From Pristionchus mayeri (Eukaryota > Nematoda > Chromadorea > Rhabditida > Neodiplogasteridae), in contig BTRK01000005.1 in assembly GCA_036245805.1 (NCBI GenBank), positions 48,595,216 to 48,659,215 of the forward strand: a stretch of 64,000 nt of DNA, read 5' to 3'. Every line of letters starts with the position of its first letter. Within the stretch, counting starts at the first letter, position 1. A program made the position numbers and the translations under genes. The notes under the pieces are model-generated. The model was given only the letters and a program-made list of their open reading frames with translations, did no database searches and was not told the origin of the DNA. This document shows positions 26,234 to 37,823 of this stretch, one piece after another.

Positions 26234-28004
26234 AAATGAGTAGCCATGGTTTATTTTTCTGAACCTTTGTGAGTCTCTCTCACTGACTCGAGTGATGGCT
26301 GCAAAATGAGTAGCCACTCCGAATGGTTCATTTTTCTGAACCTTTGTGAGTCTCTCTCACTGACTCGAGTGATGGCTGCAAAATGAGTAGCCACTCCGAA
26401 TGGTTCATTTTTCTGAACCTTTGTGAGTCTCTCTCTCTGAGTCGAGTGATGGCTGCAAAATGAGTAGCCATGGTTTATTTTTCTGAACCTTTGTGAGTCT
26501 CTCTCTCTGACTCGAGTGATGGCTGCAAAATGAGTAGCCATGGTACATTTTTCTGAACCTTTGTGAGTCTCTCTCTCTGACTCGAGTGATGGCTGCAAAA
26601 TGAGTAGCCACTCCGAATGGTTCATTTTTCTGAACCTTTGTGAGTCTCTCTCACTGACTCGAGTGATGGCTGCAAAATGAGTAGCCACTCCGAGTGGTTC
26701 ATTTTTCTGAACCTTTGTGAGTCTCTCTCACTGGCTCGAGTGATGGCTGCAAAATGAGTAGCCATGGTTAATTTTTCTGAACCTTTGTGAGTCTCTCTCT
26801 CTGACTCGAGTGATGGCTGCAAAATGAGTAGCCATGGTTAATTTTTCTGAACCTTTGTGAGTCTTTCTCACTGACTCGAATGATGGCTGCAAAATGAGCA
26901 GCCACTCCGAATGGTTCATTTTTCTGAACCTGTGTGAGTCTCTCTCTCTGACTCGAGTGATGGCTGCAAAATGAGTAGCCATGGTTTATTTTTCTGAACC
27001 TTTGTGAGTCTCTCTCACTGACTCGAGTGATGGCTGCAAAATGAGTAGCCACTCCGAATGGTTCATTTTTCTGAACCTTTGTGAGTCTCTCTCACTGACT
27101 CGAGTGATGGCTGCAAAATGAGTAGCCACTCCGAATGGTTCATTTTTCTGAACCTTTGTGAGTCTCTCTCTCTGAGTCGAGTGATGGCTGCAAAATGAGT
27201 AGCCATGGTTTATTTTTCTCAACCTTTGTGAGTCTCTCTCTCTGACTCGAGTGATGGCTGCAAAATGAGTAGCCATGGTACATTTTTCTGAACCTTTGTG
27301 AGTCTCTCTCTCTGACTCGAGTGATGGCTGCAAAATGAGTAGCCACTCCGAATGGTTCATTTTTCTGAACCTTTGTGAGTCTCTCTCACTGACTCGAGTG
27401 ATGGCTGCAAAATGAGTAGCCACTCCGAGTGGTTCATTTTTCTGAACCTTTGTGAGTCTCTCTCACTGGCTCGAGTGATGGCTGCAAAATGAGTAGCCAT
27501 GGTTAATTTTTCTGAACCTTTGTGAGTCTCTCTCTCTGACTCGAGTGATGGCTGCAAAATGAGTAGCCACTCCGAATGGTTCATTTTTCTGAACCTTTGT
27601 GAGTCTCTCTCTCTGAGTCGAGTGATGGCTGCAAAATGAGTAGCCATGGTTTATTTTTCTGAACCTTTGTGAGTCTCTCTCTCTGACTCGAGTGATGGCT
27701 GCAAAATGAGTAGCCATGGTACATTTTTCTGAACCTTTGTGAGTCTCTCTCTCTGACTCGAGTGATGGCTGCAAAATGAGTAGCCACTCCGAATGGTTCA
27801 TTTTTCTGAACCTTTGTGAGTCTCTCTCACTGACTCGAGTGATGGCTGCAAAATGAGTAGCCACTCCGAGTGGTTCATTTTTCTGAACCTTTGTGAGTCT
27901 CTCTCACTGGCTCGAGTGATGGCTGCAAAATGAGTAGCCATGGTTAATTTTTCTGAACCTTTGTGAGTCTCTCTCTCTGACTCGAGTGAGGGCTGCAAAA
28001 TGAG
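26234..28004. repeat. 735-bp and 441-bp local duplications specific to block B
   Basis: The series S-TTA, L, L, L(GAGTCG), S-TTA, S-ACA, L, L(GAGTGG), S-TAA recurs at offsets of 735 bp (near 26,251 and 26,986) and then 441 bp (near 27,140 and 27,581). The extra 1,176 bp equals the rise of the A-B offset from 11,974 to 13,150. The middle copy carries a private TTTTTCTCAACC change. Confidence 0.8.
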
Positions 28005-28543
28005 TAGCCACTCCGAATGGTTCATTTTTCTGAACCTTTGTGAGTCTCTCTCACTGACTCGAGTGATGGCTGCAAAATGAGTAGCCACTCCGAATGGTTC
28101 ATTTTTCTGAACCTTTGTGAGTCTTTCTCACTGACTCGAGTGATGGCTGCAAAATGAGCAGCCACTCCGAATGGTTCATTTTTCTGAACCTGTGTGAGTC
28201 TCTCTCTCTGACTCGAGTGATGGCTGCAAAATGAGTAGCCACTCCGAATGGTTCGTTTTTCTGAACCTTTGTGAGTCTCTCTCTCTGACTCGAGTGATGG
28301 CTGCAAAATGAGTAGCCACTCCGATTGGTTTATTTTTCTGAACCTTTGTGAGTCTCTCTCACTGACTCGAGTGATGGCTGCAAAATGAGTAGCCACTCCG
28401 AATGGTTCATTTTTCTGAACCTTTGTGAGTCTCTCTCACTGACTCGAGTGATGGCTGCAAAATGAGTAGCCACTCCGAATGGTTCATTTTTCTGAACCTT
28501 TGTGAGTCTCTCTCACTGACTCGAGTGATGGCTGCAAAATGAG

Positions 28544-31500
28544 TAGCCACTCCGAATGGTTCATTTTTCTGAACCTGTGTGAGTCTCTCTCTCCGACTCG
28601 AGTGATGGCTGCAAAATGAGTAGCCACTCCGAATGGTTCATTTTTCTGAACCTTTGTGAGTCTCTCTCACTGACTCGAGTGATGGCTGCAAAATGAGTAG
28701 CCACTCCGAATGGTTCGTTTTTCTGAACCTTTGTGAGTCTCTCTCTCTGACTCGAGTGATGGCTGCAAAATGAGTAGCCACTCCGATTGGTTTATTTTTC
28801 TGAACCTTTGTGAGTCTCTCTCACTGACTCGAGTGATGGCTGCAAAATGAGTAGCCACTCCGAATGGTTCATTTTTCTGAACCTGTGTGAGTCTCTCTCT
28901 CCGACTCGAGTGATGGCTGCAAAATGAGTAGCCACTCCGAATGGTTCGTTTTTCTGAACCTTTGTGAGTCTCTCTCTCTGACTCGAGTGATGGCTGCAAA
29001 ATGAGTAGCCACTCCGAATGGTTCGTTTTTCTGAACCTTTGTGAGTCTCTCTCTCTGACTCGAGTGATGGCTGCAAAATGAGTAGCCACTCCGATTGGTT
29101 TATTTTTCTGAACCTTTGTGAGTCTCTCTCACTGACTCGAGTGATGGCTGCAAAATGAGTAGCCACTCCGAATGGTTCATTTTTCTGAACCTGTGTGAGT
29201 CTCTCTCTCCGACTCGAGTGATGGCTGCAAAATGAGTAGCCACTCCGAATGGTTCATTTTTCTGAACCTTTGTGAGTCTCTCTCACTGACTCGAGTGATG
29301 GCTGCAAAATGAGTAGCCACTCCGAATGGTTCATTTTTCTGAACCTTTGTGAGTCTCTCTCTCTGACTCGAGTGATGGCTGCAAAATGAGTAGCACTCCG
29401 AATGGTTCATTTTTCTGAACCTTTGTGAGTCTCTCTCTCCGACTCGAGTGATGGCTGCAAAATGAGTAGCCACTCCGATTGGTTTTTTTTTTCTGAACCT
29501 TTGTGAGTCTCTCTCTCTGAGTCGAGTGATGGCTGCAAAATGAGTAGCCATGGTTTATTTTTCTGAACCTTTGTGAGTCTCTCTCACTGACTCGAGTGAT
29601 GGCTGCAAAATGAGTAGCCACTCCGAATGGTTTATTTTTCTGAACCTTTGTGAGTCTCTCTCACTGACTCGAGTGATGGCTGCAAAATGAGTAGCCACTC
29701 CGAATGGTTCATTTTTATGAACCTTTGTGAGTCTCTCTCACTGACTCGAGTGATGGCTGCAAAATGAGTAGCCACTCCGAATGGTTCATTTTTCTGAACC
29801 TGTGTGAGTCTCTCTCTCTGACTCGAGTGATGGCTGCAAAATGAGTAGCCACTCCGAATGGTTCGTTTTTCTGAACCTTTGTGAGTCTCTCTCTCTGACT
29901 CGAGTGATGGCTGCAAAATGAGTAGCCACTCCGATTGGTTTATTTTTCTGAACCTTTGTGAGTCTCTCTCACTGACTCGAGTGATGGCTGCAAAATGAGT
30001 AGCCACTCCGAATGGTTCATTTTTCTGAACCTTTGTGAGTCTCTCTCACTGACTCGAGTGATGGCTGCAAAATGAGTAGCCACTCCGAATGGTTCATTTT
30101 TCTGAACCTTTGTGAGTCTCTCTCACTGACTCGAGTGATGGCTGCAAAATGAGTAGCCACTCCGAATGGTTCATTTTTCTGAACCTGTGTGAGTCTCTCT
30201 CTCCGACTCGAGTGATGGCTGCAAAATGAGTAGCCACTCCGAATGGTTCATTTTTCTGAACCTTTGTGAGTCTCTCTCACTGACTCGAGTGATGGCTGCA
30301 AAATGAGTAGCCACTCCGAATGGTTCATTTTTCTGAACCTTTGTGAGTCTCTCTCTCTGACTCGAGTGATGGCTGCAAAATGAGTAGCACTCCGAATGGT
30401 TCATTTTTCTGAACCTTTGTGAGTCTCTCTCTCCGACTCGAGTGATGGCTGCAAAATGAGTAGCCACTCCGATTGGTTTATTTTTCTGAACCTTTGTGAG
30501 TCTCTCTCTCTGAGTCGAGTGATGGCTGCAAAATGAGTAGCCATGGTTTATTTTTCTGAACCTTTGTGAGTCTCTCTCACTGACTCGAGTGATGGCTGCA
30601 AAATGAGTAGCCACTCCGATTGGTTTATTTTTCTGAACCTTTGTGAGTCTCTCTCACTGACTCGAGTGATGGCTGCAAAATGAGTAGCCACTCCGAATGG
30701 TTCATTTTTCTGAACCTGTGTGAGTCTCTCTCTCCGACTCGAGTGATGGCTGCAAAATGAGTAGCCACTCCGAATGGTTCATTTTTCTGAACCTTTGTGA
30801 GTCTCTCTCACTGACTCGAGTGATGGCTGCAAAATGAGTAGCCACTCCGAATGGCTCATTTTTCTGAACCTTTGTGAGTCTCTCTCTCTGACTCGAGTGA
30901 TGGCTGCAAAATGAGTAGCACTCCGAATGGTTCATTTTTCTGAACCTTTGTGAGTCTCTCTCTCCGACTCGAGTGATGGCTGCAAAATGAGTAGCCACTC
31001 CGATTGGTTTATTTTTCTGAACCTTTGTGAGTCTCTCTCTCTGAGTCGAGTGATGGCTGCAAAATGAGTAGCCATGGTTTATTTTTCTGAACCTTTGTGA
31101 GTCTCTCTCACTGACTCGAGTGATGGCTGCAAAATGAGTAGCCACTCCGAATGGTTTATTTTTCTGAACCTTTGTGAGTCTCTCTCACTGACTCGAGTGA
31201 TGGCTGCAAAATGAGTAGCCACTCCGAATGGTTCATTTTTATGAACCTTTGTGAGTCTCTCTCACTGACTCGAGTGATGGCTGCAAAATGAGTAGCCACT
31301 CCGAATGGTTCATTTTTCTGAACCTGTGTGAGTCTCTCTCTCTGACTCGAGTGATGGCTGCAAAATGAGTAGCCACTCCGAATGGTTCGTTTTTCTGAAC
31401 CTTTGTGAGTCTCTCTCTCTGACTCGAGTGATGGCTGCAAAATGAGTAGCCACTCCGAATGGTTCATTTTTCTGAACCTTTGTGAGTCTCTCTCACTGAC

Positions 31501-32225
31501 TCGAGTGATGGCTGCAAAATGAGTAGCCACTCCGAATGGTTCATTTTTCTGAACCTGTGTGAGTCTCTCTCTCTGACTCGAGTGATGGCTGCAAAATGAG
31601 TAGCCACTCCGAATGGTTCGTTTTTCTGAACCTTTGTGAGTCTCTCTCTCTGACTCGAGTGATGGCTGCAAAATGAGTAGCCACTCCGAATGGTTCATTT
31701 TTCTGAACCTTTGTGAGTCTCTCTCACTGACTCGAGTGATGGCTGCAAAATGAGTAGCCACTCCGAATGGTTCATTTTTCTGAACCTTTGTGAGTCTCTC
31801 TCACTGACTCGAGTGATGGCTGCAAAATGAGTAGCCACTCCGAATGGTTCATTTTTCTGAACCTGTGTGAGTCTCTCTCTCCGACTCGAGTGATGGCTGC
31901 AAAATGAGTAGCCACTCCGAATGGTTCATTTTTCTGAACCTTTGTGAGTCTCTCTCACTGACTCGAGTGATGGCTGCAAAATGAGTAGCCACTCCGAATG
32001 GTTCATTTTTCTGAACCTTTGTGAGTCTCTCTCTCTGACTCGAGTGATGGCTGCAAAATGAGTAGCACTCCGAATGGTTCATTTTTCTGAACCTTTGTGA
32101 GTCTCTCTCTCCGACTCGAGTGATGGCTGCAAAATGAGTAGCCACTCCGATTGGTTTATTTTTCTGAACCTTTGTGAGTCTCTCTCTCTGAGTCGAGTGA
32201 TGGCTGCAAAATGAGTAGCCATGGT
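28544..32225. repeat. 531-bp higher-order repeat region (block B and junction)
   Basis: This is the block B equivalent of 15.4-18.5 kb. The 76-bp TAGCACTCC units are at 29,391, 30,385 and 30,916, with a further one at 32,063 just after the block boundary. The ten-T unit is at 29,467. The clean 531-bp pair is 30,154-30,684 and 30,685-31,138. At 31,832-32,225 a further partial copy replaces the 1134-type series that closes block A. Confidence 0.83.
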
Positions 32226-33178
32226 TTATTTTTCTGAACCTTTGTGAGTCTCTCTCACTGACTCGAGTGATGGCTGCAAAATGAGTAGCCACTCCGAATG
32301 GTTCATTTTTATGAACCTTTGTGAGTCTCTCTCACTGACTCGAGTGATGGCTGCAAAATGAGTAGCCACTCCGAATGGTTCATTTTTCTGAACCTTTGTG
32401 AGTCTCTCTCTCTGAGTCGAGTGATGGCTGCAAAATGAGTAGCCATGGTTTATTTTTCTGAACCTTTGTGAGTCTCTGACTCGAGTGATGGCTGCAAAAT
32501 GAGTAGCCATGGTACATTTTTCTGAACCTTTGTGAGTCTCTCTCTCTGACTCGAGTGGTGGCTGCAAAATGAGTAGCCACTCCGAATGGTTCATTTTTCT
32601 GAACCTTTGTGAGTCTCTCTCACTGACTCGAGTGATGGCTGCAAAATGAGTAGCCACTCCGAATGGTTCATTTTTCTGAACCTTTGTGAGTCTTTCTCAC
32701 TGACTCGAGTGATGGCTGCAAAATGAGTAGCCACTCCGAGTGGTTCATTTTTCTGAACCTTTGTGAGTCTCTCTCACTGGCTCGAGTGATGGCTGCAAAA
32801 TGAGTAGCCATGGTTAATTTTTCTGAACCTTTGTGAGTCTCTCTCTCTGACTCGAGTGATGGCTGCAAAATGAGTAGCCACTCCGAATGGTTTATTTTTC
32901 TGAACCTTTGTGAGTCTCTCTCACTGACTCGAGTGATGGCTGCAAAATGAGTAGCCACTCCGAATGGTTCATTTTTCTGAACCTTTGTGAGTCTCTCTCA
33001 CTGACTCGAGTGATGGCTGCAAAATGAGTAGCCACTCCGAGTGGTTCATTTTTCTGAACCTTTGTGAGTCTCTCTCACTGGCTCGAGTGATGGCTGCAAA
33101 ATGAGTAGAATTGGTTAATTTTTCTGAACCTTTGTGAGTCTATCTCACTGACTCGAGTGATGGCTGCAAAATGAGTAG
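32226..33178. repeat. Stub of a third 12-kb block
   Basis: The order L(CATTTTTATG), L(GAGTCG), S-TTA, S-ACA(GTGGTGG), L, L(TCTTTCTC), L(GAGTGG), S-TAA, L, L, L(GAGTGG), S(TAGAATTGG) matches the start of block A (8,082-9,037) and block B. It departs at about 33,176, where the next L unit has CTTAACC and TCTCCCTCTC, a subtype not seen further left. Confidence 0.82.
32440..32503. repeat. 64-bp S monomer with a 6-bp loss in the TC tract
   Basis: GAGTCTCTCTCTCTGACTCG is shortened to GAGTCTCTGACTCG. This is the only contraction of the TC tract I found in the window. The same S-TTA unit in blocks A and B (8,296 and 20,207) is full length, so the loss is private to this third copy. Confidence 0.9.
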
Positions 33179-36100
33179 CCACTCCGAATGGTTCATTTTT
33201 CTTAACCTGTGTGAGTCTCCCTCTCTGAGTCGAGTGATGGCTGCAAAATGAGTAGCCATGGTTTATTTTTCTGAACCTTTGTGAGTCTCTCTCATTGACT
33301 CGAGTGATGGCTGCAAAATGAGTAGCCATGGTACATTTTTCTGAACCTTTGTGAGTCTCTCTCTCTGACTCGAGTGATGGCTGCAAAATGAGTAGCCACT
33401 CCGAATGGTTCATTTTTCCGAACCTTTGTGAGTCTCTCTCACTGACTCGAGTGATGGCTGCAAAATGAGTAGCCACTCCGAATGGTTCATTTTTCTGAAC
33501 CTTTGTGAGTCTCTCTCTCTGACTCGAGTGATGGCTGCAAAATGAGTAGCCACTCCGAATGGTTCATTTTTCTGAACCTTTATGAGTCTCTCTCACTGAC
33601 TCGAGTGATGGCTGCAAAATGAGTAGCCATGGTACATTTTTCTGAACCTTTGTGAGTCTCTCTCTCTGACTCGAGTGATGGCTGCAAAATGAGTAGCCAC
33701 TCCGAATGGTTCATTTTTCTGAACCTTTGTGAGTCTCTCTCACTGACTCGAGTGATGGCTGCAAAATGAGTAGCCACTCCGAATGGTTCATTTTTCTGAA
33801 CCTTTGTGAGTCTCTCTCTCTGACTCGAGTGATGGCTGCAAAATGAGTAGCCACTCCGATTGGTTTATTTTTCTGAACCTTTGTGAGTCTCTCTCACTGA
33901 CTCGAGTGATGGCTGCAAAATGAGTAGCCACTCCAAATGGTTCATTTTTCTGAACCTTTGTGAGTCTCTCTCTCTGACTCGAGTGGTGGCTGCAAAATGA
34001 GTAGCCACTCCGAATGGTTCATTTTTCTGAACCTTTGTGAGTCTCTCTCACTGACTCGAGTGATGGCTGCAAAATGAGTAGCCACTCCGAATGGTTCATT
34101 TTTCTGAACCTTTGTGAGTCTTTCTCACTGACTCGAGTGATGGCTGCAAAATGAGTAGCCACTCCGAGTGGTTCATTTTTCTGAACCTTTGTGAGTCTGT
34201 CTCACTGGCTCGAGTGATGGCGGCAAAATGAGTAGCCATGGTTAATTTTTCTGAACCTTTGTGAGTCTCTCTCTCTGACTCGAGTGATGGCTGCAAAATG
34301 AGTAGCCACTCCGAATGGTTCATTTTTCTGAACCTTTGTGAGTCTCTCTCACTGACTCGAGTGATGGCTGCAAAATGAGTAGCCACTCCGAATGGTTCAT
34401 TTTTCTGAACCTTTGTGAGTCTCTCTCACTGACTCGAGTGATGGCTGCAAAATGAGTAGCCACTCCGAGTGGTTCATTTTTCTGAACCTTTGTGAGTCTC
34501 TCTCACTGGCTCGAGTGATGGCTGCAAAATGAGTAGAATTGGTTAATTTTTCTGAACCTTTGTGAGTCTATCTCACTGACTCGAGTGATGGCTGCAAAAT
34601 GAGTAGCCACTCCGAATGGTTCATTTTTCTTAACCTGTGTGAGTCTCCCTCTCTGAGTCGAGTGATGGCTGCAAAATGAGTAGCCATGGTTTATTTTTCT
34701 GAACCTTTGTGAGTCTCTCTCATTGACTCGAGTGATGGCTGCAAAATGAGTAGCCACTCCGAATGGTTCATTTTTCTGAACCTTTGTGAGTCTCTCTCAC
34801 TGACTCGAGTGATGGCTGCAAAATGAGTAGCCACTCCGAATGGTTCATTTTTCTGAACCTTTGTGAGTCTCTCTCTCTGACTCGAGTGATGGCTGCAAAA
34901 TGAGTAGCCACTCCGAATGGTTCATTTTTCTGAACCTTTATGAGTCTCTCTCACTGACTCGAGTGATGGCTGCAAAATGAGTAGCCATGGTATATTTTTC
35001 TGAACCTTTGTGAGTCTATCTCACTGACTCGAGTGATGGCTGCAAAATGAGTAGCCACTCCGAATGGTTCATTTTTCTTAACCTGTGTGAGTCTCCCTCT
35101 CTGAGTCGAGTGATGGCTGCAAAATGAGTAGCCATGGTTTATTTTTCTGAACCTTTGTGAGTCTCTCTCATTGACTCGAGTGATGGCTGCAAAATGAGTA
35201 GCCATGGTACATTTTTCTGAACCTTTGTGAGTCTCTCTCTCTGACTCGAGTGATGGCTGCAAAATGAGTAGCCACTCCGAATGGTTCATTTTTCTGAACC
35301 TTTGTGAGTCTCTCTCACTGACTCGAGTGATGGCTGCAAAATGAGTAGCCACTCCGAACGGTTCATTTTTCTGAACCTTTGTGAGTCTCTCTCACTGACT
35401 CGAGTGATGGCTGCAAAATGAGTAGCCACTCCGAGTGGTTCATTTTTCTGAACCTTTGTGAGTCTCTCTCACTGGCTCGAGTGATGGCTGCAAAATGAGT
35501 AGCCACTCCGAATGGTTCATTTTTCTGAACCTTTGTGAGTCTCTCTCACTGACTCGAGTGATGGCTGCAAAATGAGTAGCCACTCCGAATGGTTCATTTT
35601 TCTGAACCTTTGTGAGTCTCTCTCTCCGACTCGAGTGATGGCTGCAAAATGAGTAGCCACTCCGATTGGTTTATTTTTCTGAACCTTTGTGAGTCTCTCT
35701 CACTGACTCGAGTGATGGCTGCAAAATGAGTAGCCATGGTTAATTTTTCTGAACCTTTGTGAGTCTCTCTCTCTGACTCGAGTGATGGCTGCAAAATGAG
35801 TAGCCACTCCGAATGGTTCATTTTTCTGAACCTTTGTGAGTCTCTCTCTCTGAGTCGAGTGATGGCTGCAAAATGAGTAGCCATGGTTAATTTTTCTGAA
35901 CCTTTGTGAGTCTCTCTCTCTGACTCGAGTGATGGCTGCAAAATGAGTAGCCACTCCGAATGGTTCATTTTTCTGAACCTTTGTGAGTCTCTCTCACTGA
36001 CTCGAGTGATGGCTGCAAAATGAGTAGCCACTCCGAATGGTTCATTTTTCTGAACCTTTGTGAGTCTCTCTCACTGACTCGAGTGATGGCTGCAAAATGA

Positions 36101-37823
36101 GTAGCCACTCCGAGTGGTTCATTTTTCTGAACCTTTGTGAGTCTCTCTCACTGGCTCGAGTGATGGCTGCAAAATGAGTAGAATTGGTTAATTTTTCTGA
36201 ACCTTTGTGAGTCTATCTCACTGACTCGAGTGATGGCTGCAAAATGAGTAGCCACTCCGAATGGTTCATTTTTCTTAACCTGTGTGAGTCTCCCTCTCTG
36301 AGTCGAGTGATGGCTGCAAAATGAGTAGCCATGGTTTATTTTTCTGAACCTTTGTGAGTCTCTCTCATTGACTCGAGTGATGGCTGCAAAATGAGTAGCC
36401 ATGGTACATTTTTCTGAACCTTTGTGAGTCTCTCTCTCTGACTCGAGTGATGGCTGCAAAATGAGTAGCCACTCCGAATGGTTCATTTTTCCGAACCTTT
36501 GTGAGTCTCTCTCACTGACTCGAGTGATGGCTGCAAAATGAGTAGCCACTCCGAATGGTTCATTTTTCTGAACCTTTGTGAGTCTCTCTCTCTGACTCGA
36601 GTGATGGCTGCAAAATGAGTAGCCACTCCGAATGGTTCATTTTTCTGAACCTTTATGAGTCTCTCTCACTGACTCGAGTGATGGCTGCAAAATGAGTAGC
36701 CATGGTACATTTTTCTGAACCTTTGTGAGTCTCTCTCTCTGACTCGAGTGATGGCTGCAAAATGAGTAGCCACTCCGAATGGTTCATTTTTCTGAACCTT
36801 TGTGAGTCTCTCTCACTGACTCGAGTGATGGCTGCAAAATGAGTAGCCACTCCGAATGGTTCATTTTTCTGAACCTTTGTGAGTCTCTCTCTCTGACTCG
36901 AGTGATGGCTGCAAAATGAGTAGCCACTCCGATTGGTTTATTTTTCTGAACCTTTGTGAGTCTCTCTCACTGACTCGAGTGATGGCTGCAAAATGAGTAG
37001 CCACTCCAAATGGTTCATTTTTCTGAACCTTTGTGAGTCTCTCTCTCTGACTCGAGTGGTGGCTGCAAAATGAGTAGCCACTCCGAATGGTTCATTTTTC
37101 TGAACCTTTGTGAGTCTCTCTCACTGACTCGAGTGATGGCTGCAAAATGAGTAGCCACTCCGAATGGTTCATTTTTCTGAACCTTTGTGAGTCTTTCTCA
37201 CTGACTCGAGTGATGGCTGCAAAATGAGTAGCCACTCCGAGTGGTTCATTTTTCTGAACCTTTGTGAGTCTGTCTCACTGGCTCGAGTGATGGCGGCAAA
37301 ATGAGTAGCCATGGTTAATTTTTCTGAACCTTTGTGAGTCTCTCTCTCTGACTCGAGTGATGGCTGCAAAATGAGTAGCCACTCCGAATGGTTCATTTTT
37401 CTGAACCTTTGTGAGTCTCTCTCACTGACTCGAGTGATGGCTGCAAAATGAGTAGCCACTCCGAATGGTTCATTTTTCTGAACCTTTGTGAGTCTCTCTC
37501 ACTGACTCGAGTGATGGCTGCAAAATGAGTAGCCACTCCGAGTGGTTCATTTTTCTGAACCTTTGTGAGTCTCTCTCACTGGCTCGAGTGATGGCTGCAA
37601 AATGAGTAGAATTGGTTAATTTTTCTGAACCTTTGTGAGTCTATCTCACTGACTCGAGTGATGGCTGCAAAATGAGTAGCCACTCCGAATGGTTCATTTT
37701 TCTTAACCTGTGTGAGTCTCCCTCTCTGAGTCGAGTGATGGCTGCAAAATGAGTAGCCATGGTTTATTTTTCTGAACCTTTGTGAGTCTCTCTCATTGAC
37801 TCGAGTGATGGCTGCAAAATGAG
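32805..37823. repeat. 3,073-bp segmental tandem duplication (about 41 monomers)
   Basis: Copy 1 is 32,805-35,877 and partial copy 2 is 35,878-37,823. Rare changes recur at exactly 3,073 bp: TTTTCCGAACC near 33,417 and 36,490, GTCTGTCTCAC near 34,197 and 37,270, and GGCGGCAAAATG near 34,220 and 37,293. The copies part at 34,751/37,824, where copy 1 continues with an L unit and copy 2 with S-ACA. Confidence 0.87.

Larger units (their letters stand above)
19213..31831. repeat. 12-kb super-repeat, block B
   Basis: This is the second copy of the block at 7,295-19,212, in the same orientation and directly adjacent. It has three 1043-bp units (20,130-21,172, 21,173-22,215, 22,216-23,258) where block A has two plus a 679-bp unit. 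It has an extra 735 bp (10-mer) and 441 bp (6-mer) around 26.2-27.8 kb, and lacks one 531-bp unit at about 28.6 kb. Private single-base changes in block B include GAACATTTG near 25,746, TTTCTCAACC near 27,230 and GGCTCATT near 30,855. Confidence 0.85.
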
